Assembly: GCF_021391395.1 (NCBI RefSeq)
Contig: NZ_CP090059.1
Location: 2,899,001-2,963,000, forward strand
Length of the DNA: 64,000 nucleotides
Direction of reading: 5' to 3'
Source: Sphingomonas cannabina
GTDB lineage: Bacteria; Pseudomonadota; Alphaproteobacteria; Sphingomonadales; Sphingomonadaceae
Below, one piece after another: positions 16,921 through 25,446 of the stretch. Below the pieces are notes generated by a model. It did not search any database. It had not been told where the DNA came from and saw only the letters and a program-made list of their open reading frames with translations. How positions within the stretch are numbered: the stretch's first letter is position 1; the number at the start of each line of letters is the position of its first letter. The position numbers and the translations under genes are program-made.

Positions 16921-17322
16921 TTACCGCCCCTGGCTGAATTCCTTCCCCAACTCGACCAGCGCATTGGTGCGGTCGGAGATCACCCTCGCGACACAGGCGG
17001 GATAGCTCAGAACCTGGCCCTCACGCCCGAAATCGCCGTTCGCATAGAATTTGCACGCCGCTTCCCTGAACGCGATCCAGGCACGTTGCTCGGCAAGCAG
17101 ATCCGTCTTGGTCTGTCCGTTGGTCCGGCCATACACCTGCTTCCAGGCCGCATTGAGCTTGGCGTCCTCGCGCTTGACATAGTCACTTCCGCACTGGCTC
17201 CAGGACGCGTTGTCGCTCGCCGCATTGACGCATTTGTCGTAGAGATCATCCGCTCGCGCGGAGTTCATGGGAAGAAGCAGGGCGCAGGTCGCAAGCGCGG
17301 CTGCCGTCACGAAAATCTTCAT
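16921..17322 (-). CDS. LprI-like lysozyme-inhibitor family protein (DUF1311)
   Basis: A 133-aa periplasmic protein with signal peptide MKIFVTAAALATCALLLPMNSARA. The mature domain has the DUF1311 pattern: CVNAASDNASWSQCGSDYVKRED, LNAAWKQVYGR, LLAEQRAWIAFREAACKFY and YPACVARVISDRTNALVEL. Members such as LprI inhibit c-type lysozymes; most are uncharacterised. Four Cys are placed as in the family. AGGAGG is eight bases before the ATG. It follows the DUF3011 gene on the same strand after 22 bases, so both may be one envelope-related transcript. Confidence 0.88.
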   Translation of the reverse strand: MKIFVTAAALATCALLLPMNSARADDLYDKCVNAASDNASWSQCGSDYVKREDAKLNAAWKQVYGRTNGQTKTDLLAEQRAWIAFREAACKFYANGDFGREGQVLSYPACVARVISDRTNALVELGKEFSQGR

Positions 17323-17344
17323 ACGCCATCCCTCCTGCCGCGCG

Positions 17345-18019
17345 TCATTGATTCGGGTTGCTGCCGTCGGACGAGGGGGCATCGGGATTATCGACCAACG
17401 ATCCCAAGCCATGGGCGCCGATATAATTCCCGTGCGTGTCGAAATTGGGATTGCCGTCCTTGTCGAACTGCGGCGTGGGATCGATGTCCTGCGAATGGTC
17501 GTCGGGATTGTCGACCATGCAGCCGAGGCCGTGGCAACCGACGTAGCGCCCCTTCCTGTCGTAATTGGCGTTGCCGTAGCGGTCATAAGGCGGAGGGGAC
17601 GGATCATCATAATGATGATGGTGGTGGTGATAATCGGAATCGCTGCTCCCGTGCGAGCTGCCGCCGAGCAGCGCGCCGACGATGCCGCCGATGATCGCCG
17701 CGCCGACGACGGAGCCGGCGTCGCCGCCGCCCGAACTGACCGAGAATTGCGCCGAACAGCCACGATCGACCCAGATTCCGCGAGGATCGGTGCCCCAGGT
17801 CTGCCCTCTGATGCAGGGCGACCGCGATAGCGTCTGGAGCAGCCTCACGCCGTTGCGCGTGTCGACGGGGCAATAGGAATAGTCATAGTTCACGCTGGAA
17901 CATACCAGCTTCGTCGCGGCCGTTGCCGGCGTCGGCGCGATTGAGAGACGTTCCGGACTTCCGCTCGCCAGAACCAGGCCGAGAACGCCAAGACCGATAC
18001 CCCTGTTCGTTGGCTTCAT
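17345..18019 (-). CDS. DUF3011 protein with glycine zipper, His6 run and duplicated C-terminal motif
   Basis: A 224-aa exported protein. Residues 39-93 are a DUF3011 domain: CSSVNYDYSYC, DTRNGVRLLQTLSRSPC, GQTWGTDPRGIWVDRGC. Residues 97-122 are a glycine zipper (GSVVGAAIIGGIVGALLGG), likely to insert in or associate with membrane. A run of six His (131-136) follows. Then two copies of one unit, 146-173 and 186-213, share D-x2-GN-x-N-Y/F-D-x2-G, then Y-V/I-G-x-HGLG and VDNPD, with a period of exactly 40 residues. The DxxG-N-x-N-x-D pattern looks like a calcium-type loop; this is inference. No function is known. Confidence 0.8.
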   Translation of the reverse strand: MKPTNRGIGLGVLGLVLASGSPERLSIAPTPATAATKLVCSSVNYDYSYCPVDTRNGVRLLQTLSRSPCIRGQTWGTDPRGIWVDRGCSAQFSVSSGGGDAGSVVGAAIIGGIVGALLGGSSHGSSDSDYHHHHHHYDDPSPPPYDRYGNANYDRKGRYVGCHGLGCMVDNPDDHSQDIDPTPQFDKDGNPNFDTHGNYIGAHGLGSLVDNPDAPSSDGSNPNQ

Positions 18020-18141
18020 CGCAATTCTCCCAACTAAGCCGTTGGAAATGATTCGACTTGCGGCGAAACTGTGGCACTATGCGCATGTTGTGACAACAGC
18101 CCATTTCTAATGTTACAGTTCGACTAACAGGGGGATGGACT

Positions 18142-18969
18142 ATGCGTGCGTATTCGCATTGGTTGCTCGCGCTGCTGATCGCGCTGATAACTCCGATGTC
18201 TCCGGCCGCTGCTGCCGACGACAGTCTCCAGCGTGTGATCGCGGCCAAAGTCCTGAAGGTCGGCGTCGCACCCAACGCTCCCTGGGTCATCAAGAAGCCG
18301 GATGGCGGCTTCGCCGGCCACGACATCGATCTGGTGGAGGCCTTTGCCGAGGATCTCGGCGTCAAGGCGCAGTTCGTGGAGATGCCGTTCGCCGATCTCG
18401 TCCCGCGCCTCGCCAGGGGTGAGGTCGACATGATCGCGGCTGGGATCGCGATCACGCCCGAACGCGCGCGCAGCGTCGCCTTCTCGACGCCGACGGGCAT
18501 GCAGGAGATCGCAACCGTCGCCGATCGCAAGGCACTCGGCACCGATCCCGCCGCCGCGCTGGAGAAACCGTCGTTCAGGATCGCCGTCCTGGCGAAATCC
18601 ACCGACGAGGCGGCGGCGCGGAACGCCTATCCCAAGGCGAGCGTCGTTTCCTACCCGACGGCGGCCGCGGCGCTCGCGGCGCTGGTCGACGGCGAGGCGC
18701 AGGCGATGGTCGCCACCTCGCCGGTCCCGCGCATGGCGGCATCGCTCTACGATGCGAAGCTGCGCCTGATCGGCGGTCCGCTCGAACGGACCGGCGAAGC
18801 CTTCGCTTTCCGCCCGGACGACATGCGCCTTCTCACCTACGCCAACAACTGGATCGCCGCGCGCCAGATCGACGGCTTCATCGGCAATGTGGGCACCCAT
18901 TGGTTCGACGGGCACAAGTGGCTGAGGACCGCCGAGGGCGATTTGAAGCCGCAACGGGCCGCCAGATAG
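18142..18969 (+). CDS. Periplasmic solute-binding protein, family 3 (orphan)
   Basis: A 275-aa protein with a signal peptide (ending AAAADD near residue 27). The binding-protein fold is recognised by VLKVGVAPNAPWVIKKPDGGFAGHDIDLVEAFAEDLG in two parts, FADLVPRLARGEVDMIAAGIAITPERARSVAFS (the family 3 signature region) and the hinge AVLAKSTDEAAARNAYP. Such proteins bind polar amino acids or similar ligands. No permease or ATPase gene is nearby, so it may serve a distant transporter or act as a sensor. It is divergent from the DUF3011 gene; GGGGATGGACT precedes the ATG. Confidence 0.85.
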   Translation: MRAYSHWLLALLIALITPMSPAAAADDSLQRVIAAKVLKVGVAPNAPWVIKKPDGGFAGHDIDLVEAFAEDLGVKAQFVEMPFADLVPRLARGEVDMIAAGIAITPERARSVAFSTPTGMQEIATVADRKALGTDPAAALEKPSFRIAVLAKSTDEAAARNAYPKASVVSYPTAAAALAALVDGEAQAMVATSPVPRMAASLYDAKLRLIGGPLERTGEAFAFRPDDMRLLTYANNWIAARQIDGFIGNVGTHWFDGHKWLRTAEGDLKPQRAAR

Positions 18970-19025
18970 GTAGCGCCCCGCGGACCGCGTACGAGGCTCA
19001 GGCTCTCTTTCCGGGAATATAGTGG

Positions 19026-20030
19026 ATGCACCCGTTCGTACCGGCGTTGCTGTTGCTGCTGTCGTTCTGGTTGCCGGTCGGGGCATGGGCGCAGGGAGCG
19101 AAGACGTCCGAGCCCGCGAGCGTGCGCGTCTTCGACCTGAAGCCCGGCCAATTCGTCTGGGAGCCCGACGCGGCGCCGCAGGGGCCGGTCGTGATCCTGG
19201 TCAACCTCGCCGAGCAGTTCGCGGTGGTCTACCGCAACGGCATTCGCATCGGCGCGACGAACGTCTCGACGGGAAGGCCCGGGTTCACGACCCCGACAGG
19301 CGTCTTCACGATCCTCCAGAAAGACGCCAACCACCATTCCTCGATCTACAACAAGGCGCTCATGCCCTATACCGAGCGCCTGACCTGGTCGGGCGTGGCG
19401 CTGCATGCCGGCGGACTGCCCGGCTACCCCTCGTCCCACGGCTGCATCCACCTCCCTCTCGCCTTCGCGAAGGAGTTGTTCGGCGTCACGACCACCGGCA
19501 TGACGGTCGTGATCACCGACACGCCCGTCCGGCCGGCCACGCCGACGGCATCCGCGCTGCTCGCCACCTACGACCCCAGGGGACGAAGCGGCGCGATCGC
19601 GGCGGAAGGCGCCACCTCCGGGTGGACGCCCGAGCGAGCCCCCGCCGGCCCGCTCAGCATCATCATCAGCGGCGCGGATCGGCACCTGGTCGTCATGCGC
19701 AACGGCGTCGAGATCGGCTGGGCGCGGGTCGAGCTCAGCGGTGCCGATCCCCTCGGCACGCATGCGCTGACGCTGGTCGCGGGAAATGGCGAGAAGGCCG
19801 ATCCGGATGAGTTCGCCAAGGCCGGCTATCGCTGGCACCAGGTCACCTTGCCGTCCGCCGCACCCGATGACGCGGATGGCACGGCCGCGCTCGGACGGGT
19901 TTCGGTTCCGAACGGATTTCTCGCGCAACTGCTGCCGGCGATCGAGGCCGGAACCACCATCGTCATCACCGACCTCTCGCTCTCGGCGACGGGCCGCGCG
20001 GGCCCCATGACAGTGATCGCCAGCAAATGA
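19026..20030 (+). CDS. L,D-transpeptidase (YkuD) family protein with a duplicated, non-catalytic half
   Basis: A 334-aa exported protein. Residues about 53-165 form a YkuD domain: VILVNLAEQFAVVYRNG, STGRPGFTTPTGVFTI and the active site YPSSHGCIHLP with His138 and Cys140. Such enzymes cross-link peptidoglycan stem peptides or attach proteins to it in the periplasm. The C-terminal half (about 205-330) starts with a second copy of the first strands (SIIISGADRHLVVMRNGVEIGWARVEL) but has no HGC motif, so it looks like a degenerate repeat that may bind substrate. The signal peptide is residues 1-22. Confidence 0.88.
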   Translation: MHPFVPALLLLLSFWLPVGAWAQGAKTSEPASVRVFDLKPGQFVWEPDAAPQGPVVILVNLAEQFAVVYRNGIRIGATNVSTGRPGFTTPTGVFTILQKDANHHSSIYNKALMPYTERLTWSGVALHAGGLPGYPSSHGCIHLPLAFAKELFGVTTTGMTVVITDTPVRPATPTASALLATYDPRGRSGAIAAEGATSGWTPERAPAGPLSIIISGADRHLVVMRNGVEIGWARVELSGADPLGTHALTLVAGNGEKADPDEFAKAGYRWHQVTLPSAAPDDADGTAALGRVSVPNGFLAQLLPAIEAGTTIVITDLSLSATGRAGPMTVIASK

Positions 20031-20076
20031 CCGGAGGTTCGCGCCCCATGTCGCGCCGTTGCAGGGAGGTTCGAAC

Positions 20077-21159
20077 ATGATGCCTTCTCGACAGTTGTTG
20101 CTCGCCCTTCTGCCCCTTGTCGTCGCGAGCTGCTCCCATGGCGGGAAGACGCCGGCGTCGCGCATCTACTACAGCGGGCCTGCGAGCGACCATTTCGACG
20201 GCCAGAAATTCTTCAATCCCGACGGTGAGCAAGGCTCGGGCGGCGCGCAGCGCGATGGCGCCAAACGCTTCCTGGCGATCGGCCTCGGCGGCGGCCATAA
20301 GGGTTGGCCGAAATCCGTTCCCGTCACCCCGTCGGTTCCGGTACCCCGCGTCGAAGGCGAGGCTCTCCGGGTCACCTGGATCGGTCATGCGACCACGCTG
20401 GTCCAGACGCAGGGGCTCAACATCCTGCTCGATCCGGTCTGGGCGCATCGCGACTCGCCCGTCCAGATCGTCGGTCCGAAGCGCGTCCGTGCCCCCGGAG
20501 TCCGGCTGGAGGACCTGCCCAGGATCGACCTGATCCTGATCAGCCACAATCATTACGACCATCTCGACATCGGCGCGCTCAAGGCGATCGTCGCCCGCGA
20601 CCATCCGCGGATCGTGGCCGGCCTCGGCAACGACACGCTGCTGCGCGAGCACCGCATCGAGGCGACCGCGCGCGACTGGGGCGAGCGGGTGGAGGTGCGC
20701 CCCGGCATCGACGTCGTCCTCAACCGGGCGCATCACTGGAGCGCGCATTGGACCGACGATCACGATCGAGCGCTCTGGGCAGGGTTCACGGTGACTCTTC
20801 CCGGCGGCAACCTCTATTATGCCGGCGACACGGGCGCAGGCGATATGCGCTGGGCGGCGGAGGCGCGCCGCTACGGCCCCGTCCGCTTGGCCATTCTACC
20901 GATCGGCCCCTACCATGTGACCTCGCCGCCGACCGGCAATCACATCGATCCGGAGCACGCCGTCACCGCATTCCGGCAGACCGGGGCGCCCTATGCGCTG
21001 GGGGTCCACTGGGGAACTTTCGAGCTGGGCGAAGAGCCGATCGATGGCCCCCCGGCGCGGCTGCGCGAGACGCTCATGAAGCAAAGGCTCGATCCCGGCC
21101 GCTTCCGTACGCTGGAAGCGGGACAAAGCTGGGACGTTCCCCGCCTGGCTCCGTCATAG
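20077..21159 (+). CDS. MBL-fold metallohydrolase lipoprotein, NAPE-PLD/UlaG-like
   Basis: About 360 residues. The start at 20077 has GGGAGGT six bases upstream. A lipobox LVVASC near residue 18 predicts a lipoprotein. The metallo-beta-lactamase fold is shown by VTWIGHATTLVQTQGLNILLDP in parts, the Zn-binding HNHYDHLD, the later His-rich segments RAHHWSAHW and the Asp in YYAGDTGAG. The layout matches the N-acyl-phosphatidylethanolamine phospholipase D-like branch, which acts on lipids or lactones. It lies 46 bases after the L,D-transpeptidase and 27 bases before a membrane protein, suggesting an envelope operon. Confidence 0.87.
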   Translation: MMPSRQLLLALLPLVVASCSHGGKTPASRIYYSGPASDHFDGQKFFNPDGEQGSGGAQRDGAKRFLAIGLGGGHKGWPKSVPVTPSVPVPRVEGEALRVTWIGHATTLVQTQGLNILLDPVWAHRDSPVQIVGPKRVRAPGVRLEDLPRIDLILISHNHYDHLDIGALKAIVARDHPRIVAGLGNDTLLREHRIEATARDWGERVEVRPGIDVVLNRAHHWSAHWTDDHDRALWAGFTVTLPGGNLYYAGDTGAGDMRWAAEARRYGPVRLAILPIGPYHVTSPPTGNHIDPEHAVTAFRQTGAPYALGVHWGTFELGEEPIDGPPARLRETLMKQRLDPGRFRTLEAGQSWDVPRLAPS

Positions 21160-21186
21160 CAGCCGATAGCAGCGAGGCGATCATCA

Positions 21187-21771
21187 ATGGATATCGACCA
21201 GCTCTACATGCACATCCGCGTGGTGCTCGGCATCCTGCTGGGGCTGGCGATCACCAAGCTGCTGACCGGCATCACGTCGATCGTCGAGCATCCCCGCCGC
21301 TACAAATGGTCGTGGATCCATATGGGCTGGGTGACGTGGGCGCTGCTGTCCATCGTCACCTTCTGGTGGTGGGAATTCCGGTTGGTCGAGGTCAAGAGCT
21401 GGACGTTCGAATCCTATCTGTTCATCATTGTCTATGGGTCGCTGTATTTCGTCCTGACCGCCTTGCTCTTTCCGTCCGATGTCGACGAATATCGCAGTTA
21501 CGAAGGCTATCTGCTTCACCGGCGCCCCTGGTTCTTCGGGCTGATCGCGATGATCACCGTCATGGACCTCGTCGACACCGTGCTCAAAGGCGTCAGCCGC
21601 TGGCATGCGCTGGGAGCGGCATATCCCATTCACGCGGTGTTGATGCTGGGGATCGCGGCCATCGGCATATCGTCCGAGAGTCGGCAGACCCAGATCGCCC
21701 TGGCGGCCGCGGCATTGGCTTATCAGATCGCCTATTTCATCTTCGAATATTTCACCGTTCTCGCGACTTGA
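21187..21771 (+). CDS. Polytopic membrane protein of unknown function
   Basis: A 194-aa protein with about six hydrophobic segments: VVLGILLGLAITKLLTGI (10-28), WVTWALLSIVTFWWW (48-63), FIIVYGSLYFVLTALLF (78-95), FFGLIAMITVMDLVD (116-131), YPIHAVLMLGIAAIGI (147-162) and the C-terminal LAYQIAYFIFEYF. Aromatic residues are dense. No family was recognised. It follows the MBL-fold gene on the same strand. Confidence 0.7.
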   Translation: MDIDQLYMHIRVVLGILLGLAITKLLTGITSIVEHPRRYKWSWIHMGWVTWALLSIVTFWWWEFRLVEVKSWTFESYLFIIVYGSLYFVLTALLFPSDVDEYRSYEGYLLHRRPWFFGLIAMITVMDLVDTVLKGVSRWHALGAAYPIHAVLMLGIAAIGISSESRQTQIALAAAALAYQIAYFIFEYFTVLAT

Positions 21772-21812
21772 CGTACTCCAAGTCGACGACGGCCAATGCA
21801 ATCTGAGCGGGA

Positions 21813-22058
21813 TCAGCGAAACGGGTTCGCGTGGTTGGGCGGCTTCTTGCCCTTGAGCATGCGGAACAGCGTCCACTCCTCGACGATCTTATCCTTGGGG
21901 AGATAGCATAGCCCTATCTCGTCACCCGACGGCAGCTTGGCGATGACCGTCCTGCCGCCCATCTTGCCGCAGAAGACGGACGCGGGATTAGGGATCGCTA
22001 TCGCGGCAGATGGAATAATCGCGAGTGCGAGAGCGACATTAGCAAGCGTCTTTTTCAT
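21813..22058 (-). CDS. Small secreted DUF333-like protein
   Basis: An 81-aa protein with signal peptide MKKTLANVALALAIIPSAAIA. The mature part begins IPNPASVFCGKMGGRTVIAKL, continues GDEIGLCYLPKDKIVEEWTLFRM and ends basic. The NPAS-x-FC ... G-x-C-x-L-P ... EEWTLFR pattern is that of DUF333 domains, small exported proteins of unknown role with two conserved Cys. It converges with the membrane-protein gene; no terminator is obvious between them. Confidence 0.78.
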   Translation of the reverse strand: MKKTLANVALALAIIPSAAIAIPNPASVFCGKMGGRTVIAKLPSGDEIGLCYLPKDKIVEEWTLFRMLKGKKPPNHANPFR

Positions 22059-22259
22059 CGCGACATCCTTGTCCTCGTGACGAACTTACATTCCATGCCC
22101 GAATTACCGAATGTCGGCTTTTGAGCGAGCGCTTTAACTCCCGCAATTCAGAAATGGGCGTTATTGCCCTTGTCAGCGGACTGGCCGCTCTCGGCATCGT
22201 GGTCAATCAAGGCGGACACATAGCCTGGAGGTCATGTCCGCGCCCAACCTGGACACCGC

Positions 22260-23585
22260 TTACGCCGGCAGGCGGTAAGGTGCGCGATAGCTAGGTGTGA
22301 TCAGGGCGTTGGCTTCGGCGTCGTTCTTGAACTGGCCCGCGGCGGCATCCCAATGGACCTTGCGGCCGGTGCGCCAGGCGACGTTGCCCATTTGACAGAC
22401 GATGGCCGTGTTGGCCGCCGATTCGATGGGGCATGCAGGCGTGCGTGCGCGGTCCTTCACACAGGCGATGAAGTCCGCCGTGTGCCGGTCGAGCCCGTTG
22501 TCCGAGGCCTTGGTGACAGGAATTTCGGGGGTCAGCGGCTTGCCGTCGCTCATCTCCGGCGAGACCCACCATTTGCCGCGGTCCACCACCAGCGTGCCGG
22601 TCTCGCCCACGAAGGCAACGCCATGGTCGCCGCCGCCGAAGGGGCCGTGGCTGATGCCGACCGCATGCTCCCATTCCACCGAATAATTGCCGAAGTCGAA
22701 GATGGCGGTCTGGGTGTCCGGTGTCTCCATGGCCGAGTCCGGATAGCCATAGGCGCCGCCCAGCGAGCTGACGGAGTTCGGCGCCTGGGCCTTCATGCCC
22801 AACAGGGCGATGTCCATCAGATGGACGCCCCAGTCGGTCATCAGGCCGCCGGCATAATCCCAATACCAGCGCCAGCTGAAATGGAAGCGATTGGGGTTGA
22901 AGGGGCGCAGGCGCGCAGGGCCGAGCCAGCGGTCATAGTCGACGCCTGGAGGCGGCGCCTGGTCGGGCTGCGGAGCGACGTTCTTCATCCAGCCCTGATA
23001 GGCCCAGGCCTTGACCTTGCGCACCCGGCCGATCCCGCCGGAATGGACATGGGCGATGGCGTCGGCCCAATGCTGGTTGCTGCGCTGCCACTGGCCGACC
23101 TGGACGACGCGGTTGTGGCGCGCCTTGGCGGCGACCATGGCGCGGCATTCGGCGATCGAGTTGCCGAGCGGCTTTTCGCAATAGGCGTCCTTGCCCGCCG
23201 ACATGGCATCGATGAGCTGGAGCGCATGCCAGTGGTCCGGCGTCGCGATGATCACCGCATCCACCGACCTGTCGTCCAACATGCGGCGATAGTCGTCGTA
23301 AAGCCGCGGCGTGCGGCCGGAGGCCTTCTGCAGCTCGGAACCGCGACCGGTGAGGACCGTGGCGTCCACGTCACAGAGGGCGACAGGGGTGACGTCGGCC
23401 CCCTTCATCATCGCCATGAGGTTCCCCCAGCCCATGCCCTTGCAGCCGATCAGGCCCACCTGGACCTTGTCGTTGGCGGACACGCGACGGCGGCGCTGGG
23501 CGAAGGCCTCGCTGAGAGGAGTCAGGGTAGCCGAGGCAGCGAGGCCGCCGACGAGCAGAGTACGGCGATCGAAACCTGAGGTCAT
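22260..23585 (-). CDS. Gfo/Idh/MocA family oxidoreductase with Tat signal
   Basis: A 441-aa protein. GGGGAGG lies five bases before the ATG at 23585. The N-terminus FDRRTLLVGGLAASATLTP is a twin-arginine signal, so the folded, cofactor-loaded enzyme is exported. The Rossmann part shows VQVGLIGCKGMGWGNL and the family motif EKPLGNSIAECRAM (Lys-Pro near residue 140), followed by the C-terminal beta-sheet domain with HFSWRWYWDYAGGLMTDWGVHLMDIALLG. This subgroup includes secreted proteins related to GH109 glycosidases, which use NAD for hydrolysis. No neighbour explains its substrate; it is a single gene. Confidence 0.88.
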   Translation of the reverse strand: MTSGFDRRTLLVGGLAASATLTPLSEAFAQRRRRVSANDKVQVGLIGCKGMGWGNLMAMMKGADVTPVALCDVDATVLTGRGSELQKASGRTPRLYDDYRRMLDDRSVDAVIIATPDHWHALQLIDAMSAGKDAYCEKPLGNSIAECRAMVAAKARHNRVVQVGQWQRSNQHWADAIAHVHSGGIGRVRKVKAWAYQGWMKNVAPQPDQAPPPGVDYDRWLGPARLRPFNPNRFHFSWRWYWDYAGGLMTDWGVHLMDIALLGMKAQAPNSVSSLGGAYGYPDSAMETPDTQTAIFDFGNYSVEWEHAVGISHGPFGGGDHGVAFVGETGTLVVDRGKWWVSPEMSDGKPLTPEIPVTKASDNGLDRHTADFIACVKDRARTPACPIESAANTAIVCQMGNVAWRTGRKVHWDAAAGQFKNDAEANALITPSYRAPYRLPA

Positions 23586-23961
23586 ATTGGCCTCCCCCTG
23601 ATTTATCGTTCGACGTTGGTAGCGCGAACACACCTCTTCGCAAGGCGCAAAGTGCGTGTCATCGGACAGATTGAACAACCGCTTTCCAGTCCACCGATCG
23701 TACAGGTTGCCGGCTGGAACGGAGCGCATTCCCGACCGGCAGCTTACGTCGAAAACGGTCTAACTGCTCGTGGAGGGTAGCTGATAGTCAGCGATTGGAC
23801 CAACTTAGAAAAGCGGACATCGCCGATCGGGACATCCGAAGGATGTTGGCCCTCGTTCTGCCCAATGAGTGACGCCAGCCTTTGATCAAGGGTAAACTTC
23901 CTATCGAGTGATCCAGCAGGACGAGGTGTTTCGGATCTCTTTGCCTATGCCCGCATCCTAA
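23586..23961. other. Intergenic stretch, no gene seen
   Basis: This 376-base region upstream of the Gfo/Idh/MocA gene holds no convincing gene in any frame. It probably contains the promoter of that gene on the minus strand and the end of the Crp/Fnr transcript would lie at its right edge. Confidence 0.5.
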
Positions 23962-24693
23962 TCAGCCCGAGGAGAATTGCTGCTCGACCGAAACCGGCCA
24001 GATTTCCTCCTTGGCCATCGCCAGGCTCTCGCGGCAGTCGCACGCGACCCGCTCCAGGCGAGCGACGTCGAGCACTTCGATCGCGCCTCGGCTGCTGCGG
24101 ATCAGTCCCTCGCGCTGCAGCTTGGCGATGCAACCGGAGACCGAGGTGCGTTGCGCACCAAGCATCTGGGCAAGCGCCTCCTGAGTGATCGGCAGCATCC
24201 GCTCCAGGCAGCTGCGCTCCAGCGCATCGAGAATCGAGCGGCTCAGCCGCCCCTCGATCGAATGCAGCGCGTTGCAGGCCATCAGTTGCCGGGCTTCGGT
24301 CACGAGCATCTCAAGATGTTGCTCGACCGCGCGCTGGAGCCCCGGCGATGCCCGCAGCATCTCGCGATAGCGCGCGACGCCGAGACGCACTGCGGCACCT
24401 GGGATCTGGACCTCGCCGCGGGAGCGGTGGCGTCCGCTGCCAAAGGCCTCCAAAATACCCACGCCGCCATTGCACCCGACCATGCCGGTCTGGACGCTTT
24501 CGCCGGCGATGGTCTGGGTCACGATCGCCACCAGCCCCGCCAGGGGGAAATAGACCCAATCGATGAGCTGTCCGTCGCTGTGCAGCACGTCGCCTCGGCG
24601 CAGCTCCACTCGCTGGAAATGGGGAAGAAAACGCGCACGCGCAGCCGATTCCAGGGCCGCCAGCAGCGCGTTCGATCCAATCATCGTCTCCAC
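23962..24693 (-). CDS. Crp/Fnr family transcriptional regulator (copy 1)
   Basis: About 243 residues. The GTG at 24693 has AGGAGG six bases upstream and was chosen. The N-terminal cyclic-nucleotide-binding fold (about 15-120) has FPLAGLVAIVTQTIAGES and MVGCNGGVGILEAFG, but not the cAMP-binding Arg-Ser pair nor the Fnr Cys cluster. The C-terminal winged helix (about 155-225) contains ITQEALAQMLGAQRTSVSGCIAKLQREG. It ends with ACDCRESLAMAKEE. A paralogue with the same design lies at 30.1 kb on the other side of the KaiC/kinase operon. Ligand unknown. Confidence 0.88.
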   Translation of the reverse strand: METMIGSNALLAALESAARARFLPHFQRVELRRGDVLHSDGQLIDWVYFPLAGLVAIVTQTIAGESVQTGMVGCNGGVGILEAFGSGRHRSRGEVQIPGAAVRLGVARYREMLRASPGLQRAVEQHLEMLVTEARQLMACNALHSIEGRLSRSILDALERSCLERMLPITQEALAQMLGAQRTSVSGCIAKLQREGLIRSSRGAIEVLDVARLERVACDCRESLAMAKEEIWPVSVEQQFSSG

Positions 24694-25092
24694 ACAATGC
24701 CTCCTGGCTGCGACGGGTCGCAGCGAACGAGGCAAGCGCTCCTTCGGGCGCCAAAGATCCGCAACCAGTCATCGCAACCGACTTACAAGTTACCCAAGTG
24801 TCTGCTATCATAACTCCGACGGAACGAACGCGGTTCCCTGCAGGCAAATAGCTAGCGGTCCGCAGATGATATTGTTCATCATGCGGCAATGTTTGAAATT
24901 ATTTTACAGATAACAGATGACATACTTTAACTAGGATAAATTCATACTTATCTAATCTCATCGAAATTTATTGGCCGCTGGATACGCGACATCAGTATCT
25001 TCGCGTCGCTCTTCGTCTCGCACGATTATCGGGCCCAGTGGATGCCATTGCGCCCGCCTCGCAGCTGCGCGCATTTCCGCGACGCGCTGGAA
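24694..25092. other. Long A/T-rich intergenic stretch upstream of the Crp/Fnr gene
   Basis: No gene is supported in this 399-base gap between the response regulator and the Crp/Fnr gene. The part from about 24.83 to 24.97 kb is clearly richer in A/T than its surroundings. It holds two short dyads, GGAAC-N7-GTTCC (24821-24837) and GATGA-N6-TCATC (24865-24880), and the candidate promoter listed next. Confidence 0.5.
24812..24837 (-). promoter_or_regulatory. Candidate EcfG-type (general stress response) promoter for the Crp/Fnr gene
   Basis: Read on the minus strand, GGAAC (24837-24833) is followed after exactly 17 bases by AGTT (24815-24812). The known alphaproteobacterial EcfG consensus is GGAAC-N16/17-CGTT, so one base of the -10 differs. 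The start codon of the Crp/Fnr gene is about 120 bases downstream. Confidence 0.35.
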
Positions 25093-25446
25093 TCAGGCGA
25101 TCAATTCCGACAGCGCCGCCTCCACCGCCGCCGGCCAGAAGGGCTTGTTCAACGTACCGCTCGCGCCGGGCACCGTAGCGGCCTCCGCGCTTCCGCTCGC
25201 GACCACGAACGGAATTTGCCGTTCGCGCAGGAGATCGGCGATCGAGTGGCTCGTTCGATTGCCGAGATTGACATCGAGGATGGCGGCATCGATCGCCGCC
25301 CCACGCGCGAGTGCTTCGGCTTCGCCGAGGTCGAGCGCGGGACCGATCACCGCGCAGCCAAGATCGCCGAGTATGTCTTCGAGCATCATCGCGATGAACG
25401 GCTCGTCGTCGACGACCAGGATTCGCTTGCCTGCAAAACCGCTCAT
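25093..25446 (-). CDS. Single-domain response regulator (CheY-like)
   Basis: A 117-aa receiver domain with nothing attached. The acidic pocket is VVDDE (11-15), the phosphorylation site is Asp58 in AAILDVNLG, and the Lys of the switch is in LNKPFWP. Its ATG overlaps the stop of the hybrid kinase (ATGA), so it is made with that kinase and is the obvious target of its phosphoryl group. Lacking an output domain, it must act through a partner, either as phosphate sink or by protein binding. Confidence 0.92.
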   Translation of the reverse strand: MSGFAGKRILVVDDEPFIAMMLEDILGDLGCAVIGPALDLGEAEALARGAAIDAAILDVNLGNRTSHSIADLLRERQIPFVVASGSAEAATVPGASGTLNKPFWPAAVEAALSELIA

